Source of the DNA: Hyalella azteca
Taxonomy: Eukaryota > Arthropoda > Malacostraca > Amphipoda > Hyalellidae
Length of the DNA: 64,000 bases
NCBI RefSeq assembly: GCF_000764305.2
Contig: NW_025933058.1
Span: 62,001 to 126,000 of the forward strand
Direction: 5' to 3'
Part shown: one piece after another, positions 1 through 10,335 of the stretch
Numbering within the stretch: the stretch's first letter is position 1
Layout: every line of letters starts with the position of its first letter
Program-made: the position numbers and the translations under genes
The notes under the pieces: generated by a model
Seen by the model: only the letters and a program-made list of their open reading frames with translations
Told to the model about the DNA's origin: nothing
Databases searched by the model: none

Positions 1-128
1 CCTGCTCTCCGCTTTGCCGTACGCCATCATGTACGTTTACAGTTTGTTCCATAGTCTCCTCATGGATCACTTCACAAAAAACAAAACGATTCGTATCTTG
101 AACGTTCGCAGACTCTCTATGGCAGTTG
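1..128 (+). CDS. SLC17 copy A, partial exon equivalent to copy B exon 7
   Basis: The window starts five bases inside this exon. It encodes LLSALPYAIMYVYSLFHSLL, a membrane segment, followed by a charged loop. It ends in phase 1 at a GTGAGT donor. Position 1 corresponds to 14804 in copy B. Confidence 0.85.
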
Positions 129-3100
129 GTGAGTATCCACGAAAATTCAGATACATATATACTACACCTATGAAACTCTACAAGATTCGTTCCTTGACGT
201 TCGTAAGAATATTGTTTTAAGTGTATGTTGCGGATTTCGATCCTATCGATTTTTCAACGTGGTAAATCGTCGGTAAACATCCAGATACAAGTAACATGTA
301 CAATACATATTTATTAAATTGACAACGAATTAAAATTATTTGGCATCAAATTGCATGCACATAAATTCTTCATCAAATCTTCATCCATTGTTGCACGCAT
401 TCGTGTGTCAAACAATACTGTTTCAACAACGTTCCAACTGGGATTGATGTACAGTACATGGTACAAAAGCTAGTAAATATTACCATATCAATATTATTTT
501 GAACCATCTTATGCTATAGAATCACGTTTTTCGAAAATCACAATCCCTCGAAATTTCGACATTTAATGAAATCGTGAAGCACTAACCGAAGTAATTAAAA
601 AATAAGCAGTCAAAATTCTCTAGATCACCTCTACCTTTCCATCTGCTAACTGAACACTTCCAAGCAATGGTGCAAATCAAACTCAATTTTATTCAGCACT
701 CTAACTCCACTAAGTTCCAGATCCACTCCAATCTCAATGTATTGTCTTGAGTAACGAGGGTTGCTTAACACCTCTTTTAACTGTGCTCCTTGCAGTCTGC
801 AGATGCCCTTGTCATCTCAAATGAGAGATATCAATTGTTTTTGAAGGTCCCACTGTGGCCTTTATTTCTTTCTGGCTTTTACTGGATGGAAGCCAGCTAT
901 ACTGCAGCCCATTTCCTCATTTCGACATACAAATCGAAATGGGGCTGCAAGATATTTGCTCTCTGATCATTGGCTGCAAGATGGAGAGTCAGGAAAAGTG
1001 TGGAAGTAGGGCTATCCTAGATTTACATATCCAGGAAGATGGAGTGGCTGAAGCAGTGGCCCTGGTCTTACGTTGCAATGGCGTGACCATCAGCAGTGCG
1101 GAGGTAGTCTAGCTTATGGCCTTTGAAATATCAGGGCTAACGTAAGGCCTTAAAATTAAACTTTTGTTGTCGCCGGCAGCGTGCTTTGTACCGATGCTGG
1201 CGCTGATCGGAATGTGCTTCGTGGGTTGCCACCGCACCCTTGCCATCGTCATCCTGTGCATCGCAGTAGGCGCGTGTGGCGCTTGCTACTCGGGACACTT
1301 TTGTTCACACGTGGACCTGGCACCTTGCTACGCCGGTACTCTCATAGGACTCACTGGCACCTTCGCTACCATCCCAGGCTTCGTCTCCCCAGCTGTAACT
1401 GGGGCCATTACCAAGGATAACGTGAGTTTCTCCTTGACTTTACGAAAAGGTAACATCAGACTTTTCTATAGATGTATTGCCAGAAATTAGAGACGAAGAA
1501 TAATTGTGCAAGGACTACTTGGTGAAAATAGATTCGGAAATTGATTGGTCAACAATTGTTCAATATATTTCAAATCAAACGCTGGGGTGTTGTTTTGACC
1601 ACTAAAGGGAGAGGTGTGCTGTACCTAACTCCATCGACAGCTGTCGGCTGCGCCCGGCTGCCACGTCAGCGCGGAACAACACAAACCAATTGGTGGAACA
1701 ATGTTGTGCCGTTCTGAAGCGCTGAGCCAGTGGAGGTACTTGCTTGCAACTAACTCATGATCACCGATCAACACTCATGGCCACTTACTGCAATAATTCA
1801 GAGTTGACTCACCGTCAAGATGGAGATTTCTCGCCATCTCCCGGTCGTGTAAGGCCTCGCCAGTCGTTGTTGGTGCCCCATTTGTGGTTGATGCCCAATG
1901 TGTGACTGGTCCACAGAGCTACAAACCTGGACTACTGTGGTCTCCTCTCTGGCGCATTCTCCTTTCATACGCGGTCTTCTCTTTGGTGTGGTTTCCTCTT
2001 TGACGTGGTCTCAACATTGACGTGATCTGCACTCTGGCGTAGTCTACACCTTGGCGGAGTCTTCTCTTTTGTGTGGTTTCTTCTTCGACGTGGTCTCCAC
2101 CTTGGCATGATCTGCACTCAGAAGTAGTCTACATCTTGGCGAGGTCACCTCTTTGGTGTGCTCTCCCCCATGAAGTGCTCTCCACCTTGGTGTGATCTGC
2201 ACTCTGGCGTAGTCTCCACCTTGGCGAGGTCTCCTCTTTAGTGTGATCTCCCCCTTGAAGTGGTCTCCACCTTGGCGTGATCTGCACTCTGGCGTAGTCT
2301 CCATCTTGGCATGACCTCTGTCCAGACGTGGTCTCCACTGTGGTGTGGTCTCCTCTCTGGCGTGGTCTCAACCCGGCGTGGTCTCCTCTTTGCCCTGACG
2401 TGGTCTCCACCTCGGCGTGGTCCACACCCTAGCGTGGTCTCCACCCTAGCGTAGTCCCCATCCTATCGCGGTCTCCACCCTAACGTGGTCTCCACCCTTG
2501 CGGGTTCCCCACCTTGGCGTGGTCTCCTACTGGGCGTGGTATTCACTTTGGTCACTTTCCTTAAGATGCTCCTGGTGACAAGTACCCAGATTTCATTTAG
2601 AGATACCAACCCAAGGTCATGCAGGCCTTCTTACCGCGATCAAACGCCGCCTACCAGCAACGCCGATAAATGAACTGAGTTTCCCAAGGCCCGAACCCTT
2701 GGCTATCACTTCTCATCTCGATGCTGCCATCACTGCTCATACAGTGGCGCTAACCACTGCGCTACAGACCTACAGTGATGTACTAATAAAAAGTAACGCT
2801 AAAAGTGATGCAACCCAATTCACTCATATGATGTCCTTCATAGTGGGACACAACATGTACAACAATCTGACCTGCGATACATTTCCAATAATATTTTGAC
2901 CAGAGTAAGCTTCATGCGTCACAATTTACTGCTCGTAATATGGAAGGTATGTATGGACCTATTTCCAGTGCTCCTATAATTTAAAATTAAAAATCGACCT
3001 CAATATCACGACAATGAATGATTTTATTAATTTATTATGACCTGAATCACCGACATGAGAAATGATTTCTAAAATATGGGCAGCAAACGCTGGCAGCCTG

Positions 3101-3658
3101 GCAGACGGTGTTCCTGATTTCGGCGGTAATTACTGGAGCTCCGGCACTGATTTATATCCTGACCATCAGCGCTGACACCCAACCTTGGAACTACGCAGAA
3201 GAACTAGGTAAGCGGTATTGATAAATGACAATTAAGTTGTTCGCCTGGAGCCCTTGAGAAGAACTCATCCAAATATTAATGTTTTCTGTGCTCATAATGT
3301 CATTTATAACATATTCAATGAAATGATAGTCTATTTATGAAATTACTCCAGGCTTCACCGTAATACATTATGCAGTATACGTCACTAAATTCTTAATCAT
3401 ACTTCTTGAAAGCTCAATATATTTGCTGCTAAAATGTATCTGTTAGTAAACTTACTGCCTGTAAAATTACGTTCGTGCCGATGACATACGTAATTGACTT
3501 GAATTTATATAGATGCACTTGACATATCCTATTCTCGACAGGCTTTTGAGGACCGCAGAAAATCTTCAGTGATATTTACTGAAAAACTGGAGCAGTTGGA
3601 TGCATCCTTGGCAGAAACGAAACCCCGTCGACGGTCATCAACTGTAACAAAGTTTTGA
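1..3658 (+). CDS. SLC17/sialin-like transporter, copy A (3' part; four exons, cut by window edge)
   Basis: This is the C-terminal half of a major-facilitator transporter of the SLC17 family (sialin, vesicular glutamate and Na/phosphate-type organic-anion carriers), a polytopic membrane protein. Exons are 1–128, 1180–1421, 3084–3207 and a last exon ending at the TGA at 3656–3658. Phases 1, 0 and 1 match the last four exons of copy B downstream, with very similar protein (LNVRRLSMAVG, FVPMLALIGMCFVGC, ISADTQPWNYAEEL). It is therefore an upstream tandem paralogue. Introns are diverged, so the duplication is not recent. The last exon has a 1-bp insertion relative to copy B. If spliced at the homologous acceptor (3542) the frame stops after two residues; an upstream AG (exon from 3513) would restore it. 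It could be a functional gene with a shifted acceptor or a decaying copy. Confidence 0.85.
129..1179 (+). other. Intron of SLC17 copy A, nothing else recognised
   Basis: This is AT-rich intron sequence between the first two visible exons. No second gene or clear mobile element was recognised. Short open frames here lack codon-level or family support. Confidence 0.6.
1180..1421 (+). CDS. SLC17 copy A, exon equivalent to copy B exon 8
   Basis: The acceptor GGCAG at 1175–1179 and the donor GTGAGT after 1421 bound a 242-nt exon. It encodes two or three membrane segments, including TLAIVILCIAVGACGACYSG and GTFATIPGFVSPAVTGAIT. Length and phases equal the copy B exon at 16818. Confidence 0.87.
1938..2550. 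repeat. Degenerate GTGGTCTCC minisatellite in copy A intron
   Basis: About 600 bp of imperfect tandem units of roughly 15–18 bp built on the core GTGGTCTCCACCTTGGC. It is stop-poor on both strands, which explains the Arg/Gly/Asp-rich open frames on the minus strand; these are not genes. Confidence 0.85.
2600..2775 (-). mobile_element. tRNA-derived SINE-like fragment
   Basis: On the minus strand an A-box-like TAGCGCAGTGGTTAGCGCC (about 2745–2763) is followed at tRNA-like but slightly long spacing by a B-box-like GGTTCGGGCC (2689–2698). No cloverleaf closes, so a SINE head is more likely than a tRNA gene. It abuts the GTCTCC minisatellite. Confidence 0.5.
3084..3207 (+). CDS. SLC17 copy A, exon equivalent to copy B exon 9
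   Basis: This 124-nt exon follows TATGGGCAG and ends phase 1 at GTAAGC. It encodes the last membrane segment and the family-typical end (ISADTQPWNYAEEL). Flanking acceptor sequence is conserved with copy B. Confidence 0.87.
3513..3658 (+). CDS. SLC17 copy A, terminal exon (shifted acceptor model)
   Basis: The reading frame FEDRRKSSVIFTEKLEQLD to the stop at 3656 aligns with the copy B C-terminal tail. At the homologous acceptor (exon from 3542) it is out of phase by one base. Starting at the AG at 3511–3512 gives phase 1, an Asp codon at the junction, and an open frame into the tail with about ten extra residues. RNA evidence would decide between this model and a truncated tail. Confidence 0.5.
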
Positions 3659-4388
3659 TTTTGTTTCGATTTAAAACGAAACAAACTTATCTTCCAGCGG
3701 CTGCTATTAGTTACTGTGATGATTCTAGAACTCACAGTCATTTCAGATAAGCTAAAAATTGACTTCAAACTGACAACTAACCCAATATATTTTGCAAAAA
3801 TCTACACGATGAATTGTTCAATGTTCATGTGATTCACTAATGCATATAAGATTATTTTCAAGTTGCAGGCGTCAGGCTCCGAGAGCAACAGCTAGGCAAG
3901 CGTAGAGCACGAGGAGATCGTCTCATAATCGTCAGAGGCAGCAGTTCGCACGCTGAGTCATGGCTTTTCAAAAAGGTCTTGAGCCTTAAGCCTAGGGCGT
4001 TAATGAGAGTACCACTGTATGCACTCAGGTTGCCGTGATGTTGGCTGAATTTTTCAGCCAGTCATGGATGTGCGTAAACGCGTTCGCAGAACCTAGTGCA
4101 ATGACATTTATGTAACAATCAAAACCTAACATTTTATTTTTTGTTCTACTGTATTAAAAATATACTTTGAGGATGAGAACTGGTTTGCGAGCTTAATGGC
4201 ATAGACAACTCTGTCATTCTTTGTTGCTTTATGAATTTCTTTTTTTTTTTGTGCAACTGCGTTCGTTCTAACTAATTCAAACGTTCGTTCTAACTAATTG
4301 TTCCTTTCTAACTGCGTTCAACTCAAAGGAACAAACATACATAGAGCGATAACCAACGGACGTAATTTATTCATTAAATGGTGAACCC
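3659..4388. other. Intergenic, nothing recognised
   Basis: AT-rich sequence downstream of SLC17 copy A. No coding frame, RNA gene or clear repeat was recognised. Confidence 0.5.
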
Positions 4389-4514
4389 TTAAGGCACATT
4401 CACTTCATGCTAGGGGCAACACACGGGCGTCAAGCGCCTCAAAGCCCCTCTACGTGCGCTTCTTGTGGGCAACGCAGCGATTGACGAGCTAGCGATTCAT
4501 AGGCGCCCTGCCTC

Positions 4515-4925
4515 ATGCAACACAAGCGCCGGATTGCGCCGCACTCAGTGGACGGCTGTCTGTGTTCTAGTAAGGTTATCTGTATAAGCTGGTCCTCCAT
4601 TATGGTAACTAACGCTACACTTGTTTGGACTCGCTCTCTAGTAGAGAGGCTAATTGATTGCCTGCAGAGAGTTCAGTTAAAGGAATATAAAATTCGAAAT
4701 GCAAAAGAGCAAGCTATGGTGAAAATAGTTGAAGTTTTAAAAAACTTTTGTGTACAAGTCACCATTGACGAGGTTCGTAAGAAAATTCATACGTTGCGTT
4801 CGCAATTCCATCGTGAAATTAGTTTCATTGTGAATTCCCTCTCAATTCCATCATCCTGCTTCTGGATGAGTGGCATTATTTTCTTTAGCAGACTGTCAAA
4901 CAAGTCCACTGGCAGTCCAGTATAA
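4515..4925 (+). pseudogene. Truncated MADF-domain gene inside Harbinger-like element
   Basis: The open frame of 136 codons contains a MADF-like DNA-binding domain at roughly residues 32–105 (tryptophan start, LRSQFHREI end). The frame after residue 105 is the antisense of the transposase remnant and is not meaningful protein. It is most likely a transposon passenger, not a host gene. Confidence 0.5.
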
Positions 4926-4930
4926 TTTTG
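4830..4930 (-). pseudogene. Harbinger-like transposase N-terminal remnant
   Basis: About 30 codons on the minus strand read TGLPVDLFDSLLKKIMPL followed by an acidic stretch. This resembles the segment before the catalytic region of PIF/Harbinger nucleases. No DDE catalytic residues are present. Confidence 0.5.
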
Positions 4931-5532
4931 AAAGTCTGATGCATTCGCAACTGATAATTCTTTGAAAATGTAATTGTGTAAATCGTTTTTGTGTAAATCT
5001 TAACAGCAGCACACCCGAGAACAATGGCCCAGAGCTCAAATTCTGTTATATCCATCTCCACTGGCGTCTAATTAATTGGCATCTAATCTTCAAAGCGCGC
5101 GGTCTCGAGCTACCGTGCACAAATAAGTGTAAACGGCTGTGGGCGGTGAGGCGCTGCAGCAAGCGCCTCACCGCCCATGTCGTTGCCGCTAGTGTAAACG
5201 GGCCTTTAGGATGCGTCCCGGGAGCCCAGAATAATTCGGTAAGGGTACGCAGTCGCGCCTCCGGAGCTTCAGATCATTCGCCCGTTATCAACCGAAAATC
5301 GAAGTCCAAACTGCGCTAATAAAATGAACGCTCGTGATAGCACATAAATAGTTATTTAAATCAACGATGATTGGCATGACATGCTAACTATCGTATTAAA
5401 AGGGATTATTAAGATATCGAGAGACGGCGAGGATAGGTACCGATGAAGTCGAGTAGACATCGAACAGTATAGAATCAAATATACGAGCCATAGACATGGC
5501 TTCTAATTTTTATTGAGTTTTATTAGGCACAA

Positions 5533-6484
5533 GTGATGGTGTGCGTCTCCTGCATATATACGCGGGTAGGCGATTTGGAGCGGTTCGATGAGGTGTTGGT
5601 TTCTGCCCTTTCGACCATCACCAATGTCAGCTTCGAGTGCGAATCTCTTGAACAAGCTGTGTTACCGGTCCGGCTGGGAGGTCTGGGTATCCGTATGTCA
5701 AAGGACATCGCGCTCCCTGCATTCATATCGTCACTCCACTCCGTCCGTGGCCTAGTTGATGCTGTTTTACATAATGTACGACTGGCCGAGGACGACAGTT
5801 TGCAGATGGCGGTGGATAAGTGGCGCAATGGGAACGCAGGAGATCCCGACTCCTTCCGCGTCTCAATTGCTCTTCGAGTTGGCGCAAATGTATGCGAACC
5901 CCACACTTGTCGGTGCGGAAAGCGGATGGAAGCACGAGGACTGCATGGCCTTTCTTGTAAGTGCAGCGACATCCAAGACACTCGGCTCTGAACGATGTGA
6001 TCAGGAGGGCTCTTCAGAGCGCTGGCGTTCCTTCATGCCTTGAACCCGTTGGAGTGGACAGAGGGGATGGTAAGAGACCAGATGGCTTAACGGTTTTCCC
6101 ATTTTCTAATGGGAGGTGTTTGTGCTGGGATGCAACCTGCGTCGACACTTTTGCTGAGTCGCACGCCAATAATTCGGCTATTTCTGCTGGGTTCGCGGCT
6201 CGTGCGGCGGAGGAAAGCAAGAGACGTAAATATGCGGCGTTGGCAGCTCGGTATCGTTTCGAGCCAGTCGCATTAGAAACGACGGCACTTATGGTGAAAC
6301 GACAGGTCCTTTAATATCACAGATTGGTCGTCGCATTACGGAATTGACCGGCGAACGTAGAGAGACTCTATGGTTGGAGCAAAGGTTGGGTTTGGCTGTG
6401 CGGAGAGGCAATGCAGCTAGCATCCTAACAGCAGTCAGAGAAAAGTTCGACGTGGGCCCGCTCCTCGCTCGCGTCACAGCTCAG
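5533..6484 (+). pseudogene. Broken retrotransposon polymerase C-terminal region
   Basis: Three consecutive reading frames together give a protein region found downstream of the reverse transcriptase in a family of invertebrate retroelements. Frame 1 (to about 5970) contains VRLGGLGIRMSKDIALPAF and HTCRCGKRMEARGLHGLSC, a Cys/His-rich stretch. Frame 2 (about 5967–6290) contains GDGKRPDGLTVFPF and CWDATCVDTFA. Frame 3 (about 6284–6460) contains ISQIGRRITELTGERRETLW and RGNAASILTAVREKF. At least two frameshifts, and probably an internal deletion, separate them, so it is a dead 3' fragment. The element family is recognised by pattern only; the polymerase core is missing. Confidence 0.7.
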
Positions 6485-6639
6485 TGACCCTCGGAGTCGG
6501 TGTAGGCCACCATCAGAGGCGTTAAGGTCGGGGCCCTGATCATTGCCATGAAACCATTCCCTGTTTTTAATTAATAAAATTAATTCCATTTTTGTTGGAA
6601 TTGTGAGTGTGGGAGGCCTTTTTGAAATAAAAAAAAATT

Positions 6640-8039
6640 GATGGTTCTCCCCTCCGGTGGAAAGTCAAGGCATTATGAATAAGCTTTCTCGAGCACTGCG
6701 CATTAGTTTTTGTAGTTCACCTCAACGAAAGAAGAAAAGGTTAGGTGAGTAACGCGGATAGCAGGTCCATGGGCCTATTGTACTGGTAGACCCTCTGTGC
6801 GACAGAACATTCTTCATGTTATGTCAGAAGTCCCGAAGCGCAGAAAGAGTTCGCCCAATGCATCAGAAATAGCACCAGTTAAGTCGTCCGTGGCCGCTGA
6901 AAATTTGCTTCACAATTCTTTATTGGGTCATTGAAAGGAATTAGGCAACTTGAAAAGAAATAAGATTAAGTGGGCGGCAGCCACCGTGACGAGACGAAGA
7001 AGTAAGCAATGAGTGTGCCCACCTGCGTCGAGTGTGCTGAGAGATTGTTTGGAGTGGACTGCTTGCTGCATGGGACTTAATACAAGTGCAGGGAGCATTA
7101 TTTTTCATTTACACGCATTATTTTTCATTTCGTTATTTTCAGAGTCATTTCTCAAGAAATAAAGAGTGTTAAGCTACGAAACTTCTTCGAAAGGTGCTTC
7201 TTATTGATACTACTGCGGTGATAATTATGAAAAGCTATCAGTGCTAAAGGAATAGGTGCGCTTTAGAGGCTTATACAATAGATGTGGCGGTCATGGGTGG
7301 TTTTCACCATTGATGAATGCCAAGCAATGAAATACAGGTAGTTCAGAAATCTCATATTTCGAGTTGCGATGTGCTGTCGAGGATTCAGTTCTCCAGGTCG
7401 TACGGTCATCTGAATCTTTCTTACTGATACTATTACTATGATGCTGAGTTGATCAACAGCTTTGGGGGCTACTGGGCTACTGTAACTCAAGCACTACGAT
7501 GCTATGTAGAGATTAGCAGCTGGACTGTGACATAATTTGGTCTCGGAGATTAAGTCAATTCGGAGAAGTGACTTGTAGAAGTGTCCAGTTTCAAAACATC
7601 GATTATTATTTTTTCGATATTAATGCACTTTGTGTTGCTTTCATGTACATTATTAGAATCAGAAATCGAAGAAAAAAGGAAAAAGTAAATAAAACCTAAT
7701 TTAATTCATTCCAGAAATAAAAAAACTGGGTTGTAGGGTCTTTTTTTCCGGACAAATTCCGCGATTTATTTTTTTCAAATTGTGTTTTCCAGCAAAAAAT
7801 TTATGATGTCGGTACTTCCTTATTACATTTTGAAAAGTACGAAAAAAATTAAAATTTAATTTTTGCCCCGGAACCTACAAATTTACTGTAAATATTGAAT
7901 TATGTGCCTTTTTTGTCAGCGTACTTGGCCGTTTTTAGGCCATATCTGGCAACCCAGGTGGATGGTTCCGCATTTAACGTGTTAAAACGATTGAAAAAAA
8001 TGCGCATAACTCTTTAATTATTGAGCATTGAAGAGTAGG
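6640..8039. other. Intergenic, nothing recognised
   Basis: AT-rich sequence with short A/T runs and no recognisable gene. Open frames are short and lack domain signatures. Confidence 0.5.
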
Positions 8040-8335
8040 ATGAAGCCGGTGCAATAACAACGGGGATATCACCTTGCTCGGTGGTTTGCCTCCTGTGGCG
8101 CAAGGGGGACTCGCCCGGGGCCGGCAGCTGTTGGCCCCTGGAGCGGCAAAGGATCCACCAGGGGGCGGGGGGCAATGTGGGGTCAAGCCGCAAGGGGAGA
8201 TGCCCAACACCCCCCCACGCCAATATGGCGAGGCACCAGAGGGCGTGCCTGGTGTGGGACCCTGGGGGGGGGCAAGTCCCTGACGGGGATCGACGGCCCG
8301 GAAACGGAAACGGACGGGATATCACTAATGATCGA
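8040..8335. mobile_element. GC-rich insert, probable retroelement fragment
   Basis: About 300 bp of strongly GC-rich sequence, with several G and C runs, is embedded in AT-rich DNA. It is open in both plus frames and both minus frames (Gly/Pro-rich). The sharp composition change suggests inserted DNA such as the 5' region of a non-LTR element. No domain supports a gene. Confidence 0.4.
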
Positions 8336-10235
8336 GGCTTAATTTTATCCAAAACCTATAGACTCCACCAAAATATATCTAAATAGCCGTTCTTATACGA
8401 GGAGTTTTAAGCAAGATTTTTTAAGGCTTGGAAATACAGGTTGCATTTTCTATAATTAAATAGGATGAAAGTTTCTACGCAATTACGGCTCAGATAGTTC
8501 ACATATGATGTAATTGGTAACAAATACATGAAATAAAGTAACGTAATAGGGGACTACTTTAATTATTTCAATCTATGCGAACTCTGAACGCAACAGCTTG
8601 AGCACAAGCTAAATAAATTGCTTGTTCATTTACCATGAACGGACGAGTAGGCAAGGGCCTCTTGTGGTCGTTGACTGATTATAATTATAGGCATTTCCAC
8701 GGGTCATTGACTTGAGGCGTATCAAGAATACCAGTCCCTTCGTTCCGCAAAATTTTTCTGCTTCTTTAGAAAATGTAATAACATCCAGAAGATCGATTGG
8801 CGTTAGTTTTTTGCACTAATTTAATTTCAGGCCATAGATGCTTTATTAATTATCTAGATTACCCCGTAACTATATAATCCTCACAATCTGCAAGAATTTT
8901 TGCAAAATTTGTCTCTCCTAAAAAAATTTTAATAGTCAGTAGAGAGGTTACTTGCTCATTTCAATTTCCCAATAATCAATCTTGAAATTATGTCAACGTT
9001 GACAGAGCAAACCTACACCATATCCAAAACACAGTAACAACATATATGGTTAGGCTATCTAATCATGTCACGAGATAGGTACGCTTACCTAATAAGCTTT
9101 TCACTGATCAAAATCAATTTGTAATTGTCATAAGTGGGATACGATAACATCGATCTGTCTTCTTATCGCTATCGAGAGTCGCTACGTTGATCACACGCAG
9201 GACGCCTCCGGTCATAACAGTCAGCATCTGAACTACCTCCTCGCAACATACTTTTTAGACAAGTTCAATCGTTAACACATACCTTTGTTATTAAACTTTA
9301 TACGGTAGTGTTTTAGTGATTTACGCTACTTTGATTTTGTGAAGTTTACAAATGTGCACAATGGTTATATTTTTAGATGAATCTTGAAGCAGCTCGAAAA
9401 ATGCAACATGAATCAACAAAAAATTCAAATCACGGCCATTTGCACTGTGTCTACAGCCTTCAGGAGTGACTCCGCTCCTAAAATTATAGGTGATAGGCAC
9501 GCCAATTGACAGAAGTTTACCAGAAAAAAAAGATGAATACACGAAATTTGCATCTCAAATCTTCATTCTGAATGTCGTGCCGCGTTCAGTATTTATTTTA
9601 AAGAAAGTTTCCTATGCCACGTTGAGGCATATATAGAATTTATATGGGCCTTCGACGGTAGGCGGTCTATTGGATACGAAATACCATCTTCCAATGAATA
9701 TTGCAAGATCCATACAAGCACAACTACCATAATTGTCAAGTGTAATCCGACGATTGATGTCCGCAAATTCTTTTAATATAATTTGTTTTAAGGTAAATAT
9801 AACAATAGAATGATGCAGCATTTAATTGGATTATTTTTTATTCAAGATTTCATTTCAATAATGTATACTTTCAGAAAATAATACACGGCGAAGTGAGGAA
9901 ATAACCATAGTTCCAGCCAAAGCAGTCATTTTTAACACTTTGTTGGATGTATACCTGAAGTATACAGCCAATTTCAGTTTTTCGAATTGTTTTAAAACCG
10001 CAAATGGAGTCAATATTACACATTTTATCATTTATTCAATATAATAATAAATAAATAACTAAAATAATTTCAACCTGAGGTATAATTATTGTGATCGAAT
10101 TACCACCGTCTCTCGCAAACAAAATTTACGTTTTAATTGGGCGCAAGCCAGTCATGGGAAAATAAATAGATAAATAAAAGTTGATGATAACTATTTTTAT
10201 CGTAAAGTAAAAAGATTATAATTAAATTTGCTACT
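8336..10235. other. Region upstream of SLC17 copy B; promoter not resolved
   Basis: AT-rich sequence before the copy B start codon. The promoter and any 5' untranslated exon should lie here, but no clear core promoter element can be assigned. No other gene was recognised. Confidence 0.45.
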
Positions 10236-10335
10236 ATGAAGGATGATAGAAAAAGTTTGGCTAGCTCTGACGGAGGAACGGGTTTGCGTGACGAGCAATC
10301 CGCGCCTCCTGGGAACAGCAGCGGTGGAACCAAAG
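10236..10335 (+). CDS. SLC17 copy B exon 1 (start codon)
   Basis: Start ATG at 10236 encodes MKDDRKSLASSDGGTGLRDE and a Gly/Ser-rich stretch, ending phase 1 at GTGGGT. The junction codon with exon 2 becomes Glu. The ATG is chosen because it is the only one giving an open first exon whose phase fits exon 2. Confidence 0.85.

Larger units (their letters stand above)
4392..5205. mobile_element. Non-autonomous PIF/Harbinger-like element with MADF and transposase remnants
   Basis: An 814-bp element is flanked by direct TTA (4389–4391 and 5206–5208), the target duplication of PIF/Harbinger transposons. Its ends are imperfect inverted repeats: the left end starts AGGCACATTCAC and the right end, read inward, starts AGGCCCGTTTACAC, both followed by a related GGCAAC/GGGCG block. 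Inside, the plus strand (about 4611–4830) encodes a MADF-like segment with WTRSLVERLIDCL and TIDEVRKKIHTLRSQFHREI. The minus strand (about 4930–4830) encodes LPVDLFDSLLKKIMPLI, which resembles the N-terminus of Harbinger transposases. Autonomous members of this superfamily encode both a transposase and a Myb/MADF-type protein. Here both are truncated and meet tail to tail, so this is an internal-deletion derivative needing a helper. Confidence 0.72.

Noticed and set aside
2044..2444. Arg/Gly-rich open frames on the minus strand
   Set aside because: They lie wholly within the GTGGTCTCC minisatellite and only reflect its lack of stops.
2689..2765. A tRNA gene on the minus strand
   Set aside because: A- and B-box matches exist but spacing is too long and no cloverleaf forms; a SINE head fits better.
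3542..3658. Copy A last exon starting at the acceptor homologous to copy B
   Set aside because: It is out of phase by one base and stops after two codons; kept only as the alternative to the upstream acceptor.
4515..4925. MADF-domain frame as a host gene
   Set aside because: It lies inside a TTA-flanked element and its end is antisense transposase sequence.
8014..8386. Gly/Pro-rich frames on both strands
   Set aside because: They arise from GC-rich composition with no domain; treated as an inserted fragment.
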